A stretch of DNA of 64,000 nucleotides from Prevotellaceae bacterium. GTDB lineage: Bacteria > Bacteroidota > Bacteroidia > Bacteroidales > Bacteroidaceae. Position numbers and translations under genes: made by a program. Location: positions 1-64,000 of the forward strand of contig JAJPYQ010000058.1 in the NCBI GenBank assembly GCA_021204865.1, given 5' to 3'. The notes below the pieces were generated by a model. It did not search any database. It was given only the letters and a program-made list of their open reading frames with translations, and was not told the DNA's origin. This document shows, piece after piece, positions 34,706 to 41,671 of this stretch. Within the stretch, counting starts at the first letter, position 1. The number at the start of each line of letters is the position of its first letter.

Positions 34706-35804
34706 TGGGGACGACGACTACCAGCCCGAGTACACGCAGATTGAGGAGTACCCCGAGGGCTTCCAGCGGTTCGTGGACGACAACGCCGACGACATAGAGC
34801 GAAGCTACAACAACGGCACAGCCCCGTACTTCATACAGAGCAACCCCGACATCATCGAGGACGCCCTCAACGGGGAGCTGCCAGTCGAGGGCAGGGAGAC
34901 GGAGGAAGCCAAGGAGGAGACGGAGACCAAGAAAGAGGAAACCAGGCAGGAGAGGGAGGAACGCCTGAGGGCGGAGGCGGAGGAGGCCAAGCAGGAGGCG
35001 ATGAACGTTCTGAGAGAGGCCATGAAGTATGAAGGAATAAACACCCGAGAGCTGATTACGCTAATGGCGGGGGACACAGACAAGCTGGAAGAGGAGGCAA
35101 AGAAAATCCAGCGCAAGGTGGAGATATTCCAAAAAGCCGAGCAACGGCACGCCAGCCGCACCGAGGAGCAGATAAAAGCCCTAAGAGACTACCGCGACAA
35201 GAAGACAGGCCTCACCGCAGAGCAGGTGAAGAACCTGGAGGAGGTAGAGAAGGAACTCGGCATCACGCGCGGCGTGCCGATGAGCTTCAAGGCCGCAGAC
35301 GGGAACAAGGCGAACCCTCTATATTTCCTGGGTGACCACGACCACACCACGAACTGCCAGACGTGCGTCGTGGCTAACGAGATGCGGCGCAGGGGCTTTA
35401 ACGTGGAAGCCGTCGGCAGAACGGCAGGCGGGGCGTGGGCGGATGCCCTCGCATGGGACACCACGGCTATATGGAAAGATGAACAAGGCAACAAGCCGAC
35501 TCCAGTATATTTTGCGTCGCGGTCGGCGAAAGGAGCGGCGATGGAGCTGGAGGGAATGACGAGTGAGAAGGGACGCTATCACGTAAACGTATTCTGGAAA
35601 AATGGCGGTGGCCACATCATCACCTGCGAGCGCACGGAGGATGGCGGTCTGCGTTACTACGACCCGCAGACGGGCGAAATGGTCGGAGATATTGAGGAGT
35701 ATCTGAGGGACGTTAGGCTTTGGGTGTCAAGAGTGTACAGAGTTGACAACTTGACCATAGACCCTGACGCGACGAAGTCTTTGTTCAAGAAGCCGACGAA
35801 ATGA
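34638..35804 (+). CDS. MuF-derived protein with papain-like toxin domain
   Basis: 388 residues from the ATG at 34638; the frame is open from 34521 and includes the MuF end (DDICDELAGDYPKDFVFEG, then WHPQCMCVCTPIL). A charged coiled-coil linker covers residues about 75-190. The C-terminal 170 residues look like a papain-fold, glutamine-deamidase-type toxin (Tox-PL): candidate Cys in TTNCQTCVVANEMRRRGF, His in KNGGGHIITCERTE, Asp in RYYDPQTGEMVG. MuF proteins with variable C-terminal toxins are a described class of phage polymorphic toxins. No capsid genes remain, so export or delivery is unclear. A minus-strand gene ends 2 bp beyond it. Confidence 0.7.
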   Translation: MCVCTPILATEEQMRAEMDAVINGDDDYQPEYTQIEEYPEGFQRFVDDNADDIERSYNNGTAPYFIQSNPDIIEDALNGELPVEGRETEEAKEETETKKEETRQEREERLRAEAEEAKQEAMNVLREAMKYEGINTRELITLMAGDTDKLEEEAKKIQRKVEIFQKAEQRHASRTEEQIKALRDYRDKKTGLTAEQVKNLEEVEKELGITRGVPMSFKAADGNKANPLYFLGDHDHTTNCQTCVVANEMRRRGFNVEAVGRTAGGAWADALAWDTTAIWKDEQGNKPTPVYFASRSAKGAAMELEGMTSEKGRYHVNVFWKNGGGHIITCERTEDGGLRYYDPQTGEMVGDIEEYLRDVRLWVSRVYRVDNLTIDPDATKSLFKKPTK

Positions 35805-35806
35805 GT

Positions 35807-36046
35807 TCATTCGAGGCGTGGAAGTATATCGTGCCATTCTTCCTTCATGGCCTCACGAGCCATCTTCCCGTCAAAAAGGAAGAGTATTGGTTGTCCGTAT
35901 GTGACCTCAGGGTTCTTAAATACAGGCGCATACACGTCAACGCCGCGCCAGCGGCACACGAACTCGGCAGTGTCGAACATATTATATTCCGCATACTCTT
36001 TCACCAGCTCAAGCACCGCGTCTGGAATGGGTCTGCCCTTCTTCAT
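35807..36046 (-). CDS. Small island protein, 79 aa, convergent with toxin
   Basis: Start at 36046 (MKKGRPIPDAVLELVKEYA) is chosen because it carries the leader GACAAGCGATGATATG shared by other island genes; an in-frame ATG at 36085 overlaps the previous stop and would give 92 residues. The C-terminal part VTYGQPILFLFDGKMAREA is strand-helix. Family not recognised. Its stop lies 2 bp from the toxin stop on the other strand, so it could be the toxin's immunity gene, though opposite orientation is unusual for that. Confidence 0.55.
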   Translation of the reverse strand: MKKGRPIPDAVLELVKEYAEYNMFDTAEFVCRWRGVDVYAPVFKNPEVTYGQPILFLFDGKMAREAMKEEWHDILPRLE

Positions 36047-36077
36047 ATCATCGCTTGTCTTTTGGCTTTGTGCCTGT

Positions 36078-36476
36078 CTATTCATGTTTTCCCGTAACCA
36101 ACTTTGCCGCATCGTGGTGGAAGAGATACCTCGTGACGATGGCGAAGAGGCCGATGATGTTCGCGGTCGTCGTCCCGAGCAGTGTCACCAGCACCGTGCC
36201 GCTCAATGCGGCCGCGCTGAGGCCGCACATATAGACAAGCGCAAGCACGGCCGCAAGGTACAAGCACATCATCCCGAAGATGACCACGGCGAAGTTCTTC
36301 CTCTGCTTCCTGTCCTGCGTCAGGGCGTTCAGGCGTTCCTTCCGTATGTCCAGCTCCGTGGCTTTGCCCTCAAGGTCGAGTCGTCTGTAATCGTCCTCGC
36401 GCAGAGACTCCTTGTAGTCGTCCTTGCCCGCTCCGCCGTCCCTCAGCCTCTCAATCTCGCTCTTCCTATCCTCCAT
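36078..36476 (-). CDS. Two-helix membrane protein next to Panacea gene (putative toxin)
   Basis: 132 residues. A charged N-terminal coiled coil (MEDRKSEIERLRDGGAG to about residue 60) is followed by two hydrophobic helices, VVIFGMMCLYLAAVLALVYM and an Ala/Leu/Thr-rich second one. Panacea-domain antitoxins are paired with varied toxins, some of them membrane proteins, so this is a candidate toxin of a PanAT-like pair. It overlaps the end of the Panacea gene by 11 bp, meaning coupled translation. Toxicity is inference; a phage accessory membrane protein is the alternative. Confidence 0.6.
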   Translation of the reverse strand: MEDRKSEIERLRDGGAGKDDYKESLREDDYRRLDLEGKATELDIRKERLNALTQDRKQRKNFAVVIFGMMCLYLAAVLALVYMCGLSAAALSGTVLVTLLGTTTANIIGLFAIVTRYLFHHDAAKLVTGKHE

Positions 36477-36981
36477 ATCCTGTCCTCCCCATCGTGCTGT
36501 CCACTATCTTGCGGTAGAACGCCTTTGTGACGGTGTCCTTTATCTCCACGTTCTCGCCCTCCTTGTAATACCAGTACCACGGCGTGCCTTCCCTGTGTGT
36601 CAAGTCCACCATCTCCCCGTCGCTCATGCCGTGGTAGCGCTCATACACCATCTCTATGATGCTCTCCGCATGGGGGCTGCGCACTGTGGGGTACTCGTAG
36701 ACAGGCTTGTTGTTCTCCCACTTCATAATGACCGCACGCTCCGTTATGGGCTGGTCTTTCCAGTGCTTGAACGAGTGGTACACGGACGGTATGACGGGCC
36801 CGTACTTCCATGCCTCCACCCTGTCGAACCTGCTGTCGAGCAGAGACTCGTCGTAGATGGCGAGGCTGAAGCCGTGCGCTATGTACACGCGCTCCATCAG
36901 CCCGAGCTGGGTTATGTTCTCTCCCCTCTCTTTCGCAAGGTCAACGAAGCGGTTGGCCACGGATAACGCATTCTCTCCCAT
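36466..36981 (-). CDS. Panacea-domain (SocA/PanA-like) antitoxin candidate
   Basis: 171 residues from the ATG at 36981, which carries the leader AAACAGACGATATG; the ATG at 37017 overlaps the previous stop (ATGA) and adds 12 residues. Signature: NALSVANRFVDLAKERGENI, LMERVYIAHGFSLAIYDESL, VEAWKYGPVIPSVYHSFKHW, then VDLTHREGTPWYWYYKEGE. This is the phage-associated branch of the Panacea family, distinct from the orphan at 1641-2225. It lies inside a four-gene overlapping operon with the two-helix membrane protein. Confidence 0.8.
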   Translation of the reverse strand: MGENALSVANRFVDLAKERGENITQLGLMERVYIAHGFSLAIYDESLLDSRFDRVEAWKYGPVIPSVYHSFKHWKDQPITERAVIMKWENNKPVYEYPTVRSPHAESIIEMVYERYHGMSDGEMVDLTHREGTPWYWYYKEGENVEIKDTVTKAFYRKIVDSTMGRTGYGG

Positions 36982-37013
36982 ATCGTCTGTTTGTCTTGCT
37001 GTTTGTCTGTCGC

Positions 37014-37238
37014 TCATTCCCCCGCCCCTCTGGAGCGCGTCACCGCCCCGCGGGTCACGATGACCGCCCAGTTCTCGTACCTCTCCGTCTCCGAGAGTAC
37101 CCTGCGCAGCGTGCGCTCCCCTATGCCCCCCAGCTGCTGCCGCGTGAGCGTCTGGCAGACGGCGGAGACCGAGCCGAAGAACAGCTCCCGCTCGCCGCCC
37201 TTGAGCCACACCCTGACCACGCTGTCCTTCCTCGTCAT
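37014..37238 (-). CDS. 74-aa phage-like island protein, unknown
   Basis: Starts MTRKDSVVRVWLKGGERELF and continues FGSVSAVCQTLTRQQLGGI. Small proteins with this WLKGG...FGS pattern occur in Bacteroidetes prophage-like islands; I cannot assign a function. The stop overlaps an in-frame ATG of the Panacea gene as ATGA. First gene of the minus-strand island operon. Confidence 0.55.
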   Translation of the reverse strand: MTRKDSVVRVWLKGGERELFFGSVSAVCQTLTRQQLGGIGERTLRRVLSETERYENWAVIVTRGAVTRSRGAGE

Positions 37239-37348
37239 CGCGGCAAATATACAAAATAAGGCGGCGCGCTTCCCAAGATACGCGGCTATTTCTTCCATCT
37301 CGCACAGAGACTCGCCCCCCGACACGGTGATTATGTACGGAAATTACG

Positions 37349-37356
37349 TACCTTTG
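37349..37356 (+). promoter_or_regulatory. -7 box of island gene copy 2
   Basis: TACCTTTG, 31 bp before the ATG at 37388, the same spacing as in copy 1. The shared 12-mer TGTACGGAAATT precedes it at 37334-37345. Confidence 0.65.
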
Positions 37357-37387
37357 CACGCAGACATTAACTTTATAATCTACAGAA

Positions 37388-37747
37388 ATGACTGAATCAG
37401 AGTATGCTGCACTCTCGTTGAAGGAGAAAGAAAAGTATTGGATCAAGGCTCTAAGGCAGAGGTCGACGCACGAACTTCTCTTGTCGACGGAGCAGTACGA
37501 CTATGAGATGGAGCCACACTTCATCTACGAGGACGAGAACATCGTGCTTTTGAAGAATTATGTTGACTCATTCGACATTTATAGGAAGGATGATGAGACA
37601 GTGGGATGGGGAGAGGAATGGCTGGAGTTCATACTCGAAGAAGTGGACATGGGTGTGGATTTGAAAATTGAGGGTTACGAGGGGAAGACATTCCTTGAAT
37701 ATATGAGGGACAGGGGCTTCCCCCTCACGTTTCGGACTTGGATATAG
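37388..37747 (+). CDS. Island protein, 119 aa, copy 2
   Basis: Paralogue of the protein at 33932-34285: MTESEYAALSLKEKEKYWIK at the start, IYEDENIVLLKNYVDSFDIY in the middle and FPLTFRTWI at the end. Differences cluster around the variable EEVDMGVDLKI segment, which is two residues longer. Promoter, leader length and the bases just after the stop are also shared with copy 1. Function unknown; possible immunity protein. Confidence 0.6.
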   Translation: MTESEYAALSLKEKEKYWIKALRQRSTHELLLSTEQYDYEMEPHFIYEDENIVLLKNYVDSFDIYRKDDETVGWGEEWLEFILEEVDMGVDLKIEGYEGKTFLEYMRDRGFPLTFRTWI

Positions 37748-37757
37748 CAGCGGCGAT

Positions 37758-37817
37758 ATGGACTCTGGAACTCAATCAAATCACCCCTCTTTTGACGGCT
37801 GCTGCCTTGATATATGA
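37758..37817 (+). pseudogene. 19-codon stub matching start of the 34295 gene
   Basis: GCGATATG then codons MDSGTQSNHPSF, ending at a stop after 19 residues. The gene after copy 1 begins MGSGTNYR in the same relative place, so this looks like the truncated second gene of the duplicated unit, cut off by the reverse-strand gene at 37776-38075. Confidence 0.45.
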
Positions 37818-38075
37818 GAAGTGCTCGACCCACCACTTATTCTCCCTGCAAAAGACCCGCAGCTGTTCGTCGCTTAAGTTATCGGGCACATCGGGGTATA
37901 GATTGAACAATGTCTTTTTGTCAAAGGAAAACAGTATGACACCGATAGTGCCGACGGGTGAAGTCCACCAGATGGTGTCACCCTTGTTCCGCTTGTAGAA
38001 GTCCTCAAGCTCCCCGTACTCCTTCCTCGCCTCGTCGAGGCTGATGCCCTTGCCCCTCAGCTCTTCCTTCGTCAT
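37776..38075 (-). CDS. 99-aa island protein, unknown
   Basis: Starts MTKEELRGKGISLDEARKEY, then TIWWTSPVGTIGVILFSFD and a Trp/Phe-rich end. Leader AAACAGGCGATATG. Its first nine codons are nearly those of the 38397-38654 gene although the rest differs. Family and function not recognised. Its 3' end overlaps the stub at 37758-37817. Confidence 0.6.
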   Translation of the reverse strand: MTKEELRGKGISLDEARKEYGELEDFYKRNKGDTIWWTSPVGTIGVILFSFDKKTLFNLYPDVPDNLSDEQLRVFCRENKWWVEHFSYIKAAAVKRGVI

Positions 38076-38111
38076 ATCGCCTGTTTCTTTAAAGGTTAAG
38101 TACCTCTGCCG

Positions 38112-38315
38112 TTAGAGATATTGTTCTCTTATGAATTTCTCAAAAAGGTCAAGGTCGTAGGACGCTCCTCCCTTGCCCCAGAAGAAATGGATGAGCCCCA
38201 GCAGGCTCACGGGCTTGCCAGTCTCGGGGTCGGTCTCCCCTTTGGCGTTATGCCAAGGGCAATCCTCCTCCCACTTGTAGTACCTGCAATGCTTAAGTAA
38301 CTCTTGTTCTGTCAT
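38112..38315 (-). CDS. 67-aa island protein, unknown
   Basis: Starts MTEQELLKHCRYYKWEEDCP and ends DLFEKFIREQYL. Cys and Trp are frequent (CRYYKWEEDCPWHN). Leader GACAAGCGGTGATATG, similar to that of the 36046 gene. The longer in-frame ATG at 38390 gives an unlikely N-terminus. Function unknown. Confidence 0.55.
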   Translation of the reverse strand: MTEQELLKHCRYYKWEEDCPWHNAKGETDPETGKPVSLLGLIHFFWGKGGASYDLDLFEKFIREQYL

Positions 38316-38396
38316 ATCACCGCTTGTCCTTTGTGTTCCGAGAGAGGAGAGAATCGATGAATGGCTCGAAGCCAAAGGATTTATCGCCAAGGGTAG

Positions 38397-38654
38397 TTAA
38401 TCAATTATACACCTTCTCCTCCTCGATTCCTCGTGTAACTCTTTCCATAAGTCCTTTTCGAGAGCTGTAGCGGTCTTATATAGGTCATAGTCGCCTATAC
38501 GCGCCGCATACTTTTCGACCATTTGCGCCTTCGCTATCCAGGGGTATCCATCATAGCTTTTCTTCTTCGCGATATCATAGCCCAGCTCCTGGAGCATCTT
38601 CTCGTCCTTGCACAGGTCGAAGACCGTCTTGCCCCTCAAGTCTTCCTTTGTCAT
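38397..38654 (-). CDS. 85-aa island protein, unknown
   Basis: Starts MTKEDLRGKTVFDLCKDEKM and ends EESRRRRCIID. Helical and charged. Leader AAACAGACGATATG, as for the Panacea gene. Shares its first nine codons with the 37776-38075 gene. Function unknown. The divergent restriction gene starts 110 bp away. Confidence 0.55.
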   Translation of the reverse strand: MTKEDLRGKTVFDLCKDEKMLQELGYDIAKKKSYDGYPWIAKAQMVEKYAARIGDYDLYKTATALEKDLWKELHEESRRRRCIID

Positions 38655-38710
38655 ATCGTCTGTTTGCTTGCCACAAAGGTAGGCAATCGGCGGGAAAGGG
38701 GCAAGCCTCC

Positions 38711-38741
38711 TTGCGTGTCGAAAGCTTTTTCCTTACCTTCG
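38711..38741 (+). promoter_or_regulatory. Promoter of the restriction-modification gene
   Basis: TTG (38711-38713), 20-bp spacer, TACCTTCG (38734-38741), one base off consensus. The start codon is 23 bp downstream. Confidence 0.65.
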
Positions 38742-38763
38742 CCCCCGTAAACCTAAGAAGACT

Positions 38764-41544
38764 ATGAAGGACTCACAGCAGGAGGCGGCCGAGAGGTTCA
38801 CCGCTCGATGGGCGGGCAAGGGCTACGAGAAGGGGCAGAGCCAGCCGTTCTGGATACAGCTACTGAGGGAGGTGTACGGCGTTGAAGCACCCGAGCAGCA
38901 CATCAGCTTCGAGCTGAGGGTGAGCGGCGGGGGGAGGCGTGTGCAGTTCATCGACGCTTACATCGAGGACACGAAGGTGCTTATCGAGCAGAAGGGCTTG
39001 GACATAGACCTTGGCAAGGAGGAGCAGCAGAGCGATGGCTCGATGCTCACCCCCTACGGGCAGGCGAAGCGATACGCTGACGCGCTCACCTATTCCAAGA
39101 AGCCCCGCTACATCGTCTGCTGCAACTTCCGTGAGTTCTGGGTGTACGACACGGAGAAGCCCGTCGGCAGCGAGCCTGAGGTGGTGCTGCTCAGGGACCT
39201 TGGCAAGGAGTACAACCGCCTCCAGTTCCTCGTCGACCCTCGTAGCGCCCACCTGCACCGCCAGCTGGAGGTCTCCGTCAAGGCGGGGGAGCTGGTGGGG
39301 AGGCTCTACGACGCTTTCCACAAGGAGTACCTCCAGCCCGACAGCCCTGAGTCGCTGCACAGCCTCAACGTCTTGTGCGTGCGCCTTGTCTTCTGCCTCT
39401 ACGCCGAGGACACCGACCTCTTCGGCCGCAGGGACATCTTCCACGACTACCTCGACCAGTTCACCGTCGTCAGTATGAGCGATGCGCTGGAGCGTCTCTT
39501 CGAGGTGCTTGACACCCCCTACGAGAAGCGAGACCCCTACCTCCGTAAGAAAGGCTTGCTGGGGGAGTTCCCCTACGTGAACGGCGGGCTCTTCGCCGAC
39601 CGGCGGGTGGAGATACCGCCCTTCACCCTTGACATAAGGAAGCTTCTCTTGGAGGACGCGAGCCTTGGCTTCGACTGGAGCGAGATGAGCCCCACCATCT
39701 TCGGGGCGGTGTTCGAGAGCACGCTCAACCCTGAGACCCGCCGCTCGGGAGGCATGCACTACACCAGCGTGGAGAACATACACAAGGTCATCGACCCGCT
39801 CTTTATGAACCGGCTCAACCGCGAGTTCAGCCTCCTGAAGGGCATCAGCGTGGAGCGAGTGAGGGAGCGCAGCCTCAGGGACTTCCAGCAGCGGCTCTCC
39901 GAGCTGACGTTCCTCGACCCCGCCTGCGGCAGCGGCAACTTCCTCACCGAGTCGTACATCTCCCTTCGCCTGCTTGAGAACGCCGTCCTGCAGGAGCTTA
40001 TGGCAGGGCAGAGCGAGATGGCGTGGGAGGAGGCGAACCCCGTCAAGGTGAGCCTCTCGCAGTTCCACGGCATTGAGATTAACGACTTCGCCGTGACGGT
40101 GGCGAAGACCGCCCTTTGGATAGCCGAGAGCCAGATGCTGAGGAAGACGGAGAGCATACTTAGGAAGGACTTCGACTTCCTCCCCCTCACCCGCAACACC
40201 AACATCGTGGAGGGCAACGCACTGCGCCTCCCCTGGCAGCAGGTGATACCGCCCGAGAGGCTCAGCTACATCATCGGCAACCCGCCCTTCAGCGGGGCGA
40301 GGCTCATGGGCAAGGAGCAGAAGCAGGACGTGTTCGACGTGTTCCGGGGCTGGAAGAACACGGGCAACCTCGACTACGTCTGCTGCTGGTACAAGCGGGC
40401 GGCGGAGTACATCAAAGGCACAAGCGCGCGCTGCGCCTTCGTCTCCACCAACTCCATCGCACAAGGCGAGCAGGTGGCTGTCCTCTGGAAGCCCCTTATG
40501 GCGGAGGGCATTCACATAGACTTCGCCCACCGAACCTTCCGCTGGGACAGCGAGGCGAGCCTCAAGGCGCACGTGCATTGCGTCATCGTTGGCTTCAGCG
40601 CAGCCCCTTGCCCAGACAAGAGGCTCATCTACGTTGACGGCGTGCCTGAAGAGGCGGGGAACATCAACGCCTACCTCGTGGACGCCGCCAACGTCTTCAT
40701 AGAGAGCCGAAGCAAGCCCCTCTGCCCAGTGCCTGAGATAGGCATAGGCAACAAGCCCATAGACGGAGGCTACTACCTCTTCACGCCCGAGGAGATGGAG
40801 GCGTTCGTCAGCAAAGAGCCAGCCTCGAGAGCCTACTTCAAGCCTTGGTACGGCTCCTACGAGTTCATCAACCGCAAGCCTCGCTACTGCCTTTGGCTGG
40901 GAGACTGCACCCCCAGCGAGCTTCGCAGTATGCCCCTTTGCATGAAGAGAGTGCAGGCGGTGAGGGACTACCGCCTCGCAAGCCCAAGCCCAGGCACGGT
41001 GAAGCTTGCCGACAAGCCCACACGCTTCCACGTCGAGAATATGCCCAAGACTAACTACATCGTTATACCAGAGACATCGTCGGAGAACAGAAGGTACACC
41101 CCAATGGGCTTTATGTCTCCCGAGGTTCTTTGCAGTAACGCTGTCCGCCTCATCCCCAACGCCACGCTCTACCACTTCGGGGTGCTTACCTCAAGCGTCC
41201 ACATGGCGTGGATGAGGGCCGTGGGCGGCAGGCTTAAGAGCGACTACCGCTACTCGAAGGACATCGTCTACAACAACTTCCCCTGGCCGCAGCCCACGGG
41301 GGAGCAGCAGGGGAGGATAGAGCAGACGGCAAGGGAGATACTGCGGGCAAGAGACCTCTACCCCCGGAGCAGCCTCGCCGACCTCTACGACGAGCTCTCC
41401 ATGCCCGCGGAGCTGCGCCAAGCCCACCAGCGGAACGACCGCGCCGTCATGGCAGCCTACGGCTGGGCGCCCGGCTCAGAGCCCTCGACAAGCGAACAAG
41501 CCTGCGTCTCCCGCCTCATGCAGATGTACCAGGAGCTCGCCTGA
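38764..41544 (+). CDS. MmeI-like type IIG/IIL restriction-modification enzyme
   Basis: 926 residues combining nuclease, methylase and target recognition. The N-terminus has a PD-(D/E)xK-like site: Asp in VQFIDAYIED, then LIEQK. A helical spacer leads to an N6-adenine methylase with motif I LDPACGSGNFL and motif IV IIGNPPFSG (NPPF). The latter half (from about residue 600) matches the MmeI target-recognition and C-terminal helical parts, including LKSDYRYSKDIVYNNFPWP. MmeI enzymes methylate one strand and cut about 20 bp away. No separate specificity or helicase gene is nearby. It stands at the end of the small-gene island, consistent with a defence locus. Confidence 0.87.
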   Translation: MKDSQQEAAERFTARWAGKGYEKGQSQPFWIQLLREVYGVEAPEQHISFELRVSGGGRRVQFIDAYIEDTKVLIEQKGLDIDLGKEEQQSDGSMLTPYGQAKRYADALTYSKKPRYIVCCNFREFWVYDTEKPVGSEPEVVLLRDLGKEYNRLQFLVDPRSAHLHRQLEVSVKAGELVGRLYDAFHKEYLQPDSPESLHSLNVLCVRLVFCLYAEDTDLFGRRDIFHDYLDQFTVVSMSDALERLFEVLDTPYEKRDPYLRKKGLLGEFPYVNGGLFADRRVEIPPFTLDIRKLLLEDASLGFDWSEMSPTIFGAVFESTLNPETRRSGGMHYTSVENIHKVIDPLFMNRLNREFSLLKGISVERVRERSLRDFQQRLSELTFLDPACGSGNFLTESYISLRLLENAVLQELMAGQSEMAWEEANPVKVSLSQFHGIEINDFAVTVAKTALWIAESQMLRKTESILRKDFDFLPLTRNTNIVEGNALRLPWQQVIPPERLSYIIGNPPFSGARLMGKEQKQDVFDVFRGWKNTGNLDYVCCWYKRAAEYIKGTSARCAFVSTNSIAQGEQVAVLWKPLMAEGIHIDFAHRTFRWDSEASLKAHVHCVIVGFSAAPCPDKRLIYVDGVPEEAGNINAYLVDAANVFIESRSKPLCPVPEIGIGNKPIDGGYYLFTPEEMEAFVSKEPASRAYFKPWYGSYEFINRKPRYCLWLGDCTPSELRSMPLCMKRVQAVRDYRLASPSPGTVKLADKPTRFHVENMPKTNYIVIPETSSENRRYTPMGFMSPEVLCSNAVRLIPNATLYHFGVLTSSVHMAWMRAVGGRLKSDYRYSKDIVYNNFPWPQPTGEQQGRIEQTAREILRARDLYPRSSLADLYDELSMPAELRQAHQRNDRAVMAAYGWAPGSEPSTSEQACVSRLMQMYQELA

Positions 41545-41554
41545 GGGCTACCCG

Positions 41555-41600
41555 CCGCGAAGGGTCACGGTGAGGGACCGCGAAGCCTCCTAAGGGGGCG
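41555..41600. repeat. Two 23-bp units, CCGCGAAG family
   Basis: CCGCGAAG begins at 41555 and again at 41578, giving two 23-bp units. The second contains the hairpin GCCTCCtaaGGGGGC. The motif GGGACCGCGA also occurs at 26915 and, reversed, in 62856-62878. Confidence 0.55.
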
Positions 41601-41625
41601 TCACGGCGGCTGCTAAAAGATTTCA

Positions 41626-41652
41626 CCCCCGTATACAATAATATCACGGGGG
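41626..41652. terminator. Hairpin before porP
   Basis: CCCCCGT (41626-41632) pairs with ACGGGGG (41646-41652) around a 13-base A/T-rich loop. It could end the restriction gene's transcript or lie in the porP leader. There is no strong T-run, so this is tentative. Confidence 0.4.
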
Positions 41653-41671
41653 CGGGCGTTTGTATAGAACG

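Noticed and set aside
37014..37325. Longer 103-aa version of the 74-aa island gene
   Set aside because: The added N-terminus crosses the island intergenic region and the ATG at 37238 follows an A/T-rich promoter-like stretch.
38860..41175. 771-codon open frame on the minus strand
   Set aside because: Antisense to the restriction-modification gene, which has all methylase motifs.
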